From Staphylotrichum longicolle (taxonomy: Eukaryota > Ascomycota > Sordariomycetes > Sordariales > Chaetomiaceae), in contig JAHCVI010000004.1 in assembly GCA_019096155.1 (NCBI GenBank), positions 682,001 to 746,000 of the forward strand: a DNA stretch of 64,000 nucleotides, given 5' to 3'. The notes below the pieces were generated by a model. That model saw only the letters and a program-made list of their open reading frames with translations. It was not told the origin of the DNA and did no database searches. A program made the position numbers and the translations under genes. Positions 37,686-49,400 of this stretch are shown here, one piece after another (positions within the stretch are counted from its first letter, which is position 1; each line of letters begins with the position of its first letter).

Positions 37686-40600
37686 TCATGCGACAGGCTG
37701 CTTTGGCACGCTTGTTGTTCCCGTACAGCCACAATCTCCTCCCGAGGAGTCCTTATAGCTCTCTGCCAGCACTACACCAACCGCACCGGCCTTTGTCGTA
37801 TCTACAGCGACCTGCCTGAGCAGACACGAGAAATCCCTGTTGCTGGCAAAACTCACCAGCCCACTCACAGCACGTGGCTGAATCGTGATCACCAGGTAGC
37901 TCTGCCCCTTGGCTGTGTCCGTTAGAGTGCTGAGGGTTGGCTGAAATCGGTTGTTGCCCAGCATGAGGGCGCCAGGTCCGCGGTAATCTTGCGTGAAAAG
38001 CACTGTCTCTGAACCTGATGAGCTGCCGCCGCTAGCAATAGGCAGCGTTAACGTCAGTTGCTTCACCTGCAGACCGGAGACGCTAGGGTTGGGTTTGATG
38101 GAAAAGATCACGTCCACATAGACTTCTTTGTTGTTCGGTAGAATAGACGCCATCGGTACAGTCCCTAGATTGGCAAAAACGGTGAGGATGACCTGGCTGG
38201 TGAAATCCTTCGGGTCTGTCTTGGATGTCGGCATGCGTCGGACGGACGAGTGCGAGCGCACAGCGGGGGAGATGTGCGGAGGCGCAATCGGCTCCACGAG
38301 CAACGGAAGACCTGCCCAGACACGATGTTACGACAATGGCCAGGATCTTTGCACAGTGAGAGGTCCATCTTACCACCGGATATCCGTGCAAGACGACTCA
38401 AACCCTTCTTCGGCGCAGTAGGGCGAGGAGGCTCATCAGAAGTCTTCTTCTCTGTGCCCGCCTCATGCTTGGGTAGCTTATCAGATGCGTTCTGCAACAA
38501 AAAGTAACCATAAAGTCGGCTCGTCCACTCTTCCGGCTTCTCAGGTTCCTGAAAACAGAGCTGATACAACTTGTCGTTGAGCTGAATGGCCATCGCGGCG
38601 GACGGCAGCACGCTTGTCTGGATCCATCCCGTCTTCATGTCGTTGTTAAGCGTCTGCAAAACATCAGCGGCAAGGTTGCTCATGTTGAGCAGCCGCGTGT
38701 TCCAGTCGTAGATTGGCGGCTTGGAAGTATCACCCCGCTCCCACGTCTCCTCGTCGCCGATCGGTCCCCAGTCAGCCGGCGCGGCGCCTTGTACGGTATA
38801 CACGGAGGTGTGGCCGATGATCAGGCTCTGAGCGGACAACGCCGCGCCTATGACGAAGCGCTGCTGGTGCGGTGGCTGCGTGATGGTGATGGCAGGACCG
38901 GATACGGGGCCCGCCGTCGAGGTTCGTCGTATCAGAGTAAGCAACGTGTCCTGCGCGAGGTTGATCGTCGACAAGACCTGTGTGTTGGCGTTGGTGCCCG
39001 CGATGATGAGATCCGGAAACGTCTTGACCACGAGGGACCGCGTGAAGAAGCCACCATTCGGGCAGATCGCCGTCGCCTCGGTCGACGCGGCAAGGTACTC
39101 GGCGAAGCAGATCTTGACCTCCTGCCGGACACGGTCGAAGCTGACTTGCCTGAACCAGGCCTCGCTCGCTTCCGGCGGGCGGCTGACCTGATTGCCGATG
39201 GACAGGGCACCGTCAATCTGTGCGGCAATCCAGTTGAGGTCGATGTGAAAGAAACGCATGCTCTCGGGCGGCACGTTAGAGGGATGGTTGATGAGGTAGA
39301 TGGCAGGCAGATCTGCGAGCTTAAGCCGGTCAAGCAGCCAGTTCACGATGATGGGCCAGCTTGCCGAGCTCTCGGGATCAAAACTTTCGCCCGCCAAGTC
39401 TCTGAGCTTCTTCGGAGCCAGCAGCTTCATGGAGACGGACAGGTTCTTGTTGAACAGCGTCTGCATGAATTCCGAGTTCATCGACAAGTCTGTCCGGGTG
39501 CCAAATGTCGGCTTCCAGCGCCGCTCGTGATTCTCCTCGAGGTAGTGCATGTTTTTGACGTCTCCGATGGCATTTGCGAGATCCAAAAGAGAGCTCGCAA
39601 CGTCGACACGACTCTTATAAGAAGACTTTGACGTCAAAAGCTCCTTTTTTGCCTCCGCAAGCGCCATCGTGTAAGCTTCGCCTCGGAGATTCACCAGAGC
39701 ATTTGCAAACGTCCGGTCAGCCATCGCCATGGCACGCCCAAGCTGCCACGCCGTTGCGTATGAGATGTCCATAATGCCGAGCACAGAGTCGAGTATTTGG
39801 TAGTCGTTGGAGTTGAACGACTCCAATGGCCATGCTCCGTAGTCAAAGGAGGCGTCGAGTCTGGGCGACAGGAGTGGGTAGGGAACGGGTACTGGCGAGA
39901 GAGGGCCTCGGAAGAAGGCAACCGTGTTCTCACCTGTCGGTAACCTGTGTCGAACCATGGAATAGCCGTTTGATAGACGTTGTGCCAGGGCGGGATCTGG
40001 AGCCTTGTCGTAGTTGAGCGGCCGCAGCATTCCCATGCCATCGGTACCTATGTGCCGCAGCTGGTCGGCCAGATTCATGCCAGGAGGCAGGCAGCGATAC
40101 TGCCAGCTGTACAATGAGACCATGGCGACATAGTTGGTAGATGCACACATCTTGACTCTGTCAAAGCCGTCGATAGAGACCAAGTGGCACATGACGTTCT
40201 CGGGGGTGCCGTTGGTCAGCAGCGGCCCGGTCCGGTGCGACACCACAACGCTGTAGACGCCGTTCTCGCCGGCCAGGCCTGGGATGACTCCGCCGCTGCC
40301 ATCTACGTTTCTGACGTGAGCTAGATACTTGTACCGATCCAGATTAATTCTGCCGTCCTGCACATCGTACAGTGCCGTGAATAGAGCAGGCTTGATAAAG
40401 ATAGCCTTGGTGCTCTGTGTAAGGTCCAGAGTCGGCTCCATGCTGGGATCGAACGGATAGCCCACGTTGGGGAGGCCCACGAGATCTTGCAGTGTCAACG
40501 GCACCTCCATGGTCTTGGCCTGCTTGAATGCGCCTTTCTGCAGGATCCCGCTATCGACGGCGAGCTCGGCCGGGTCAAACACCAGGACAGCCAACCAGGG

Positions 40601-41032
40601 ATTGATGTTGATGCCATCATCGGTCTCTGGAACGTGCCTCAGCCAGGGAAGGTGAGGATCGGTGAGGACGATGTGAGGCAAGATCTTGGGATCTTCTGAG
40701 TGGCCCTCGGGAGGGTAGGTGGAGTGGATGTCTTTAGCCTCGATGGAGAACCTAGGGCCACCAATGGTGAAGGTCTGGGGTAGTTCTGTGTCGGGCGCGC
40801 TGGGGTCCGTATTTCGGATCTTGTAGGAGCCTTGGCCGGGAACTTCAACGGTCTGGTCGACGGTGATCTGGTAGTCACCTTCGACAAGAGACGGCTTGTA
40901 GCTGGAGAAAAGGCGGATGTAGCCCGGCGTATCGAGGACGGGCAGGCCGTTGTCGTCGGTGCCGCCATTGTTGCCGCCGTTGCGGAGCTTGGCCGGCTTG
41001 AAAGCACAAGACGGCGTTTGACGTCGCGTCAT
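37686..41032 (-). CDS. Gene B: large uncharacterised protein, about 1094 aa, one intron
   Basis: Two exons, 41032-38374 and 38311-37686, join in frame across a 62-bp intron (GTAAGA donor, GTAAC branch, GGGCAG acceptor), giving 1095 codons with the stop. The N-terminal 95 residues are beta-rich and end in QTFTIGGPRF. Then come the motifs DIHSTYPPEG (101-110), LPHIVLTDPHLPWLR (118-132) and NPWLAVLVFD (144-153). The middle is largely helical, and the C-terminal 190 residues form another beta-rich part. I recall similar motif strings from large uncharacterised bacterial proteins, but cannot verify this here. No catalytic motif, signal peptide or membrane segment is visible. The gene is divergent from gene C, with 495 bp between their starts, and shares its strand with gene A. 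Confidence 0.82.
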
Positions 41033-41527
41033 GATGAGAAAACTTAGTTGATTCAGGGAGGTGGGATGGACCTAAGGCGGTGTGAAACCTAAAACCTAGA
41101 GCGTCCAATGCCGTGAAGTTGTCATCTTTATTGATCAACCTTTTGACGAATGACGACTATCCGCTCTCAAGGTTCCGAATTATGGCTTTCCGAGAAGTTT
41201 ACGGTCATCCATCCAGATCAATGAAGTTACTCATCCACTGACGCTGGCGGCGGCGTCGTATCGGATGGGTGGGGTGGAGTCAAAGTGCGTCAACTCCATG
41301 TGCAGGGTTTCCCCATAATTAGATCCGACGACTGGAACGTGGGGGACCAATGGGACCTAGGGCGTTATTATTGGGCAGGTGGTGTACATGGATCAAACAG
41401 AAGGGTCGCCCCAGTCTCACTGGATACCTTAGTTCCACCATGCCAGACGTCACCCCTTCAGGCCTGTCGCATTCGACGATGATCTCACAGAGCAGCTTTA
41501 CCAAGTAACACGACAGTCGACCTCGCC
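41033..41527. promoter_or_regulatory. Divergent intergenic region between genes B and C
   Basis: A gap of 495 bp separates the two start codons, so it must hold the promoters of both genes. No clear TATA box or known operator was identified. Expression of B and C from one shared region would fit a joint function. Confidence 0.6.
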
Positions 41528-44500
41528 ATGGCTGCTCACCAAGTAGCGATCCCCTTGAGACTCGAGGCTTTTGTCCTCAATGAAGCCGTCGTCGACAGCG
41601 GGCTGGCTCGTATTGCGCCTCTCTCGCAGCCCAACTTTACTGGCATCCAGCTTGATCCGTCCGCCATTCAAAGCGATATCCAAGAGCATGTTGAAGTCAC
41701 CAATCCGAATCCAAGCTCCCCAAGCTCGACCAACAGTAGGATTCGACACCTTGACTCCGGGGAAGTACGGCAGAACCGATGCGGCGTCTATCTTCACTGG
41801 GTTCTTCCCAGAATGTATCGCTCTGGGGTCACCGCCAACGACTTATCGTCTGGTCAAACACTTCGGAGGGAAAAAGGCTTTCCGGCCTCGAGCGATCCCA
41901 GCCAGCAAGCAGGAACACCCGACTTTGTGCAGATTCCAAACCGTTGGCTCGTCACCCGGAGACTTCACCTCGAAAGCATCTCTCCGGCCGCGGCCAATGT
42001 GCCTGAGTTCCAGTCCTGGATCGTGGAGAGTGACAAGATTCGGCACATTGGCGACTTTATCTCTCCAAATGATGACCTGGAAGTAGACTGCGTGCCGTTC
42101 CTTCACGCTGATGACGACGATGAACCAGGCAATGTTGTCAAAAGGCAGGCCGAAGTCTTTCTCGGCCAAACCTTTGACGCCTTGAAGTGGACCGGTGACG
42201 ACGGCGCCGACAGCTCAAAGCGTGCCAACCTCAGCGTCCTGGCCAGCTCCAACGCTCTCATGACCGATTACCAGCCTTTCAATTCGTCTGTCTTCTCTTT
42301 GGTCGACAACTTCTCTTACGTCGACGGCGAGGGCGAGTGGCCTACCTGTCTGAAGCATGGCCGACTACTCGGTCATAGGCTGGCATTCGGACGCGAAGAA
42401 CGACGATCGCTTTAGCAATACGCTCAGTGATCCGGACAAGCCCGTCTCTCACGCCACGCTCCTGAAGAGTTCTGGTCTTGTTGTATAACAACAAGGAACC
42501 GACGAGTACGACCGACCGACCCGGAGCGTGTGCCATGGCGTCATGTACAGCGTGGTCTGGCATCGTAGCAAAATTCCGGACACGTCTAAGCCCGACAAAT
42601 TTCAGGCAACCTTTCACAAAGCCCAACCGCTAGCTGTCGGCAGCACCCCCATGGACGCCCTCCTGGCGTATCTCAAAAGCCTCCCGAAGCCGACCGACCT
42701 CGAGCTGGCCCTGACCGCCATGCAAAACTTACTGATCAAGCAGGCCGACGGAGTGGATGTTCAGCAGGAAGCGGCAGATTTGTTGCACAGACACAACTAT
42801 GCGAGCTCTTCGGGTGGGACGTGGTATACGCCGTCCGGCCCAAACGGAGGAAGCAAATTCTCATCTGTCGCGAGCGGCCAAGAGACCCCTCTCGAGAAGC
42901 TCAATGACATCAACATACAGCAAAGAGCCCTGAACACCATGCTCAGAGAGCAGACTAGACTGCAGTGGGACTTGTTTGCGGAGTGGTGGAAGGCTATTGG
43001 CACTCCACGGGGCACGCACTTCGACTACACCATGGCAAACAACATCGTGGCCAGACTACTCGAACTCGGAGGCAGCAGCGGTGCTATTGCCACAGCGACG
43101 AGCCAAGTGACGGAGGCGCAAGGCGCTTTGGCTGTTTTGTTGGCCACGAACACGGCAACAGATGCTCCGTTCTACTGCTCCAAGGATCCGACCATTCTGC
43201 TTGCCGGGTGCAAGTCACCATGGCCGCCGAACTACGCAGACGCGCTGCAGGTACGCCTAGGAACGAGAGTTGTCACCGACTCTCAGGCCCTGTCGCCGGT
43301 GCCATCCAACGACGACCCTGACCCGTCTTGGAGCAACTTGTCCAAATTCATCAGTCAACTACGAGGGTCTCCTTCTCAGCCCAGGTTCCCTTTGGAGCTG
43401 ACGGACATGGTATTCGACGCGCTTCTACTCGAATTCCGGGCCATTCGACCCTTGCTAGATAGCACTGGTGCTGAACCGATTGTTTCGCTGAAGCTCGTGC
43501 CCGATGGCTCGATTCCTCCGGCATACCACCACTCACAAGACGATACGACGTTTGATCCAACGGGGCTCGATAGATGGCTCGACACCCAGCCATTTCTACC
43601 TTTGTTCATTGAATGGGAGGGCCAGTACTACCACATCGACTTTGACGACTGGGACTTGCAGACGGTCGCTGCGTCGTCAGTCGATAACACCACCACTGGT
43701 GCCAGGAAAATCGAATATGGAATTCCCAAGTCGCTGGCCGGTGGTGATCCTGAGGTTCGCGTGTTTTCAGGACGGACCTTGGTTCTGCCGCAATCGTCGC
43801 TTTCGCTCGAGCAGAGCGTCGACCAGATTGTTCGGCAAACGCCGCCCAATCAGCTGCCTCCCGAGGTCGACCGAAAGGAGATAGTCAATGCCGTCCGGCA
43901 ACTTCCCGTCCTCTCCGCGACTTTGTCGGGCTTCACGGATCACCTGCGGACCGAGCTTGCGGGCACTCACGTCAAGCCGATCGTGAGGCAGCTAGGCCAG
44001 CCCCTATCTGTCCTAGACTCCGCTGTGATTCCCAATACTGTATTCACCAAGGAAAATATCCTGCTGATGGGCCAGAAGACAGGAAAAACCCCGTACGGCA
44101 CTTTGGTGCACACGGATCCGACAAAGTGTCCTTTCAAACCCGTCACTCATGGCCAGTTCAAGTTCACGAAGTTGAACATCGTCGACAAGTTTGGCCAAGT
44201 TGTAACTGCCATTGACCCGGAAGTGAGGAGGCTTGACGGAAGTACCACCAAGAATCGCCTGTTCCCATGTGTTGCTGATGGCTACAAACCGCAAACATTG
44301 CCGGATGGATCTCCAAAACCGGTCGAGCCTGACGACCCGGGAAAGTGCAGCTTCATCCAGCTCAGCCCCAGGATCAACCAAGACGCTCGCGTCAACGCCC
44401 ACATCGTCGTCCAAGACGGGGCGGGTGGTTCTTCCGCCATCACATGGCGGCCTGCCTCGGAGTGGGAAGACCAAGCGGTGGGATGGCTACTGCTCAACAA

Positions 44501-45662
44501 CGCCGACTATGGCATCCAGTTCTTCCAAAAGGACGGCACCTTCTACCGCGAGATCCGCAAAGGCGGACCCTGGCCCAAAGGAGAAACCGTCAGCAAAAAG
44601 TGGCTGCCGTTTGAGCCGCCGCCGTCGGGATCAACAAACGCCGCGCTGGATAGGTTTATCGCGCAGCTAGAAGACGACAAATACCTCGACGCCATGATCT
44701 TCCTCCTCGAACAGGCGACGGCCGACCTGCAGCACACGCCCAATGAGTATTCGGGTTACTTGCAGTCACTCATTGGCCGGCCGTTTGCCCTCGTCAACAT
44801 GGGCTGGTCACTCGAGCTGGCAAACAGGCCCTTGCACAACCAGGCGATGGGCACGGCAACCCAGCCGCCGCCGTACCTGTTACCACCGTCCTCCGCTCGC
44901 AAGACCAAGGAGAGCCATGGCGAGGCTTCGGATCAATACTCGTTCCCCATCAAGCTCGGCGACAAGGACCGGAGTTTCGACGGGTTGGTCTGCTACTTCG
45001 ACACAGACCCGAGTACCAACGATGTGGACTACAGCAAGATCACATACTACGACGACGAGTCTGTGCTCCCCTACAGCTTCCCGCCCGGTCCTGCGCCGGG
45101 CTCGAAGTTCCCTCGGGATCCCAGTAACGCGGCCCCCTTTCCAAGCCTTTCCCCTTTCTACGCCCAAGCCAATGATGCCACATCCGGTCCGGACGTGGCA
45201 AAGGCGTACAACTCGGCGCTCAAGATCTTTGGCGGGATCGTCGATCCGTTCAGCGCGGTACACGGCTACACGGGCGGGCTGTTGCCTGTTAAGGCGCTGC
45301 AGTTCCCACACTGGTTCCTCGAGAAGGCTCTTCGCTCCATGACTTTCTTTTTCCAGGCCGGCCCTCTGCTAGTAGCTCAGGACGTGGCGTCAACCTACTC
45401 CCCAGCATACCAAGTCTCGGCCGACCCCTCCGCAGCCGCGACGCAAGAAACGGTGCCCGGCCATGAGGTGGCTGTCCCCGCGGTGTCGGTGGGCGAGTGG
45501 ACGTGGATGCAGCCGTATGTGGGCGGCAACACAGATGCTTACGGGCTGGCCAAGACGACAGACGGTGCGGCGAGGTTTGAGAAGGCGCCCTATACCGCCA
45601 TCCAGGGATACATGCAGCTGAGAAGCCCGTTGACCAAGGAGCCAGCGCGCAACGTGATTTGA
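41528..45662 (+). CDS. Gene C: large uncharacterised protein, disrupted (two -1 shifts and one TAA)
   Basis: The start ATG has a good context (CGCCATGG). Frame 1 runs from 41528 and carries GVYLHWVLPRMYRSG (residues 86-100) and IPNRWLVTRR (136-145). Near 42338-42360 the readable protein moves to a second frame (AYLSEA) and then a third (ADYSVIGWHSD); an in-frame TAA stands at 42486. The same third frame then runs open to the stop at 45660 and includes SVCHGVMYSVVW, IGRPFALVNMGWSLEL and VHGYTGGLLPVKAL. About 1380 codons in total. No intron with sensible splice sites explains the changes without removing the ADYSVIGWHSD motif. An annotation pipeline might split it into 41528-42415 and 42543-45662. 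The family is unknown to me; I recall related uncharacterised bacterial proteins with GVxxHWxLP and PNRWLV strings. Confidence 0.7.
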
Positions 45663-46486
45663 TTTATTTTGGAGAGGTTGGCATGGGTGGGTGGATAACC
45701 TGTGGTCTCGTCGAGAGACCATTTACTGTGTACCGTTTTTGTAGAAAACACTCTTGCCAAGGCCTTGCAAATCATGAACAATCTGACAGACCACCCCCCT
45801 GGCCAACAGAACCCGTATAGTACAACCATTATCGGGATTTAGGACGTGTTGATGCTCTTTCCAAGAATTTCAGCTCTAATTCTCAAGATGAGAGTGGGAA
45901 AGAAGGAAAGGAGGAAGGAAGAAGAGGGGAAAAGGAGGGGGAAAAAAAGAGCAAGAAGAAAGAGATAGCAAGAAGAAAGAGATAGCAAGAAGAAAGAGAG
46001 AGAGGGAAGAGAGAGAGAGAGGGAAGAAAGAGAGAGAAGGAAGAAAGAGACAACAAGAAGAAAGGAAAGGCAAGAAGACCTCGGAATGAGAGAACAAGAA
46101 GAAAGAGAGACTAAGAAGAAGAAGGAAGAGAAGAAGAGGATAAAAATACAACATTTGTTAAATTACAATATTTGATTCATTATAGTGAGTTTGAGCAATC
46201 CAAGCGAATTCGCATCCCTTTGACAATGGATATGTCCCGATTATGTGGGTAGCGTTTTGTGTACGACGTACTTTGTCCAAGGGGAGCAGACTTACACATG
46301 CAAGAAACACGAGAAACTCCACATAGGCCCACTCCCCACAGGGGCCACTCCACGCAGGCCGACTCGCCACAGCACTCGAGACTCTAGGTCATCGTTCGTC
46401 ACCGTGGGCTCATATTTGGGGCTTGTCTCACGAGCTCGAGTGCAGCGAGAGAAGCCTCAACTCATCTACCAACCTTACATGTAGCT
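45663..46486. other. Intergenic region with a long purine tract
   Basis: The spacer between genes C and D. Positions 45890-46140 are almost only G and A on the plus strand, made of gaagaa, agagag and gaaagagatagcaag-type repeats. The rest, directly before gene D, should contain its promoter. No gene is seen. Confidence 0.7.
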
Positions 46487-49400
46487 ATGGCTCCCAAGTG
46501 GGACGTTCACTCGTATCATTACAGCGTCGGTGCTGGAGACGCGGCAATTCACCTGCTCGTCGACGCGAGCGTGAGCCCGCCCAAGGTTAAAGGCGCGGTG
46601 CTTCTGGATGGCGGGAGAGCTGTAGGGTTCCCGATCTTGAAGGAGGGCATACGCCGTCTGTCTTCGCAGTACAACTGCGGAACGGATAAAACGGGTAAGC
46701 CGTTGCCCCTGCAGTTCAATTCCATCGTCATCTCGCACTGGGACGATGATCATTACGGCGGCATCATCAAGCTCCTACGGTCGGATTTCCAGGAGAATGC
46801 CAGGCGCGGCACCCCGACTAAGGATCTCAAATCCAGCTACTGCATTTACGATCTGTCTGGTGAGCCAATGACGACACTCTACGCGCCGTACTGGCTCCAA
46901 GAATCATCATCCACGAAGAGGCCGGCCAAGCAGCGCGCCTACGAGCGGCCGGGACAGTGGAAGGGATACCGAGACGCGGCGACCAAGCAGCAATATGTAA
47001 ACATGTGCATCGGCAAGTTTGCCAATACCAAGGACTGGGTGCGCAAAGTGGCAAAGCTATGCGCCGAGACAGGCTACGGCAGCGGCGATATACAGGTGGG
47101 CATGCTTGGCCGCAACTTCTTCTACAACGGCGGTGACGGGATGCCGCTGCGGTCAGAAAATGATCCCGCACAGATCACGGACGTGGCGACGCTCATCAAT
47201 AAGATGACGTTGCCCAACCAGCCTGGGTTATTTTGCATCGGAGCGGATAGCATGCTGGTCGGCACCGGCAACGTCCAGGCCAAGCTGCCTCCGGGCGGCG
47301 TCGACGAGCCCGGCGTCATTGATGCCGGGTCGGACACGGCGGTCAACAAGTCTTCCATCATCTGCATCATTGTGCGCTCCGACGGGAGTGTCTTGCACTA
47401 TTTTGGCGGCGACGTGGCGTACGAGAGCGAGCTGCTTTTGCCAGAATGGTTAAAGAATAACGGCGGCAAGCTGGACACAGAGAGAATTCCTGTCATGAAG
47501 CTCGGCCATCATGGAGCGGCCACTTCGTCGCCCGTCGAGTTCTTGAATCTGCTGATGCCGCATTACGTATTTGTTTCCTCCGGGGCCCAATACGGCCATC
47601 CAAGTAAGTTTTGCCCTGTCGTGCAAACCAAGACATGTCTGACGGGAAGTGTGCTTCTAGGATACGAAGTGCTCATGTACCAGGCAGCACTCTGGAACTT
47701 CTGCGGACAGGGTAAAGGATGGGCTATATTCGGACGCAAACTACTCGGTACGACGTACCCGACTTGGTTCCGTGACCACGCCGCCTTCAGCGTGGACGCC
47801 ATGACGCAGGGTAGCCAATTCGAGACTTGGAGGAGCGAGGTCGTCAACACGTCAAAGCAAGGGTCACCGCCTCTTCAGACGTTCAACTTTGAAAACGACA
47901 CTTGGAAGACGGCCATCAAGGCGAACGGTGTGGTGCTCAAACACCAGATCGCCGACTCGGTGGAGCAATGGTGGATAGCAGGCCCAGGAGTCCTGACGCC
48001 CAACACTATGATGCCCATGGGCTGGACCTCGCACATCGTGCCGAAGGGCGGGAAGAATATGTACCAATTCCAGGCCGCCTCGGCGGAGCTGCTGGCACGG
48101 CACTTTCACTTCCCCGCAGTGCCTACCACAGTCCCTTTCACTCACGACACGATCAAATTTGGCGGTTCTGCGCCATTCAGTGCATCGTTGCAGCTGTCCA
48201 AGCTCGACCTGGTCGGTTACGCGCCTCCTCAGCCTCCGCGCCAGTTTCCTAGCAGTGGTGTCGTGTCGGGCAATACGCGGCTAGCTACAGCTGCACGAGC
48301 GTCAGTCGCGGCCGCCACGAGCGCGAGCACGCTCGCAAATGTGACGACAAGCAAGAAGAGGAAAGCGGATCCAGAGGATGACTCGGACTCGGGCTCGGGC
48401 GCCACGGCGATGAAGACTCGGCCCGAACCGGCAGCCACGCCTTTTGTTCAGAACACCAGTGTGCCGCATGCCGATCCCGGCGACACCTCGTACTGGTTTG
48501 TGTCGTCGATCTGGGACCCGGCCAGGATTGTTGCGGGCCGCACGACAGTGGCTCCAGCCGGCTCCGATCTGGATAACTTCCTCTGCTGTCTGGCCCCCGC
48601 CGCCCTCGGCGTGATCTCGGCTCCTCCCCCCGGCGCACCACCGAAGACGCCTGTTGCCGTGTTGCCCAACGAGCAGTGGTACTACTGGTTGACCCTGTTT
48701 CAAAACATAGCCCCTAGCATCTCAGCCCACGTCCTGACGGATGCTACAGCCAGTCTACAGGGCTTCGCCATCGACCTCAATGTGCAGGTGTCGGGCATCA
48801 ACTACGTGCTCGGATTCTCTACCGAGGCAACCGTCTCAGAGCTCTCGCCCGCGTCGCCGACGTCAGCCTCTCTTTCTCCCGAAGGCGTCCTTGTAGGGAC
48901 GGCCACCATTGCCCTGGGGCTCTCTGACGCGAGCCACTTCCCTCCAACCATCCAACTGTCGCAGATCTGCAGTCTCGTGCAGTTCCGTTCCTACAATGAC
49001 AACACCACCGACGCATCTCCGTTGCTCAAGCCGGTCGGCCCGCAGCCCCCGCCGCCTTCCTTTACTCCGTACGACTGGGGCGTGCCGTTCTTTGGCCTGG
49101 CCGATACCGTCAGCCTGACTCTCGAAACCCAGCCCGACGACGCTGGACAGGGTCCTCGGAACTGTTTGTGGTTCTCATCGGCCGACGCGTATCTGACAAG
49201 CTTGCGATTGCAATTCAAGATCGACGAGAGCGATAATCCGGTATTGTCGTGGCTGGAGGACCACGTGCTGGCAAAGGGGGTCGTCTCCCTGGCCAGTCAA
49301 CCCCGGATCATTGCCCGCAAACAAGGAAGGCCAGCGGGTGGTCTGGTCGACCTGCAGGAACAGATGGGAAGTTTGCAGTACGGTCTTGAATCGCACATCA

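Noticed and set aside
42319..42495. An intron in gene C to bypass the frame changes and the TAA
   Set aside because: Available donors (GTCGAC, GTCTGA) are poor, and every choice removes the ADYSVIGWHSD motif.
45876..46154. A Leu/Ser/Phe-rich minus-strand frame that resembles a membrane protein
   Set aside because: It is only the complement of the purine tract.
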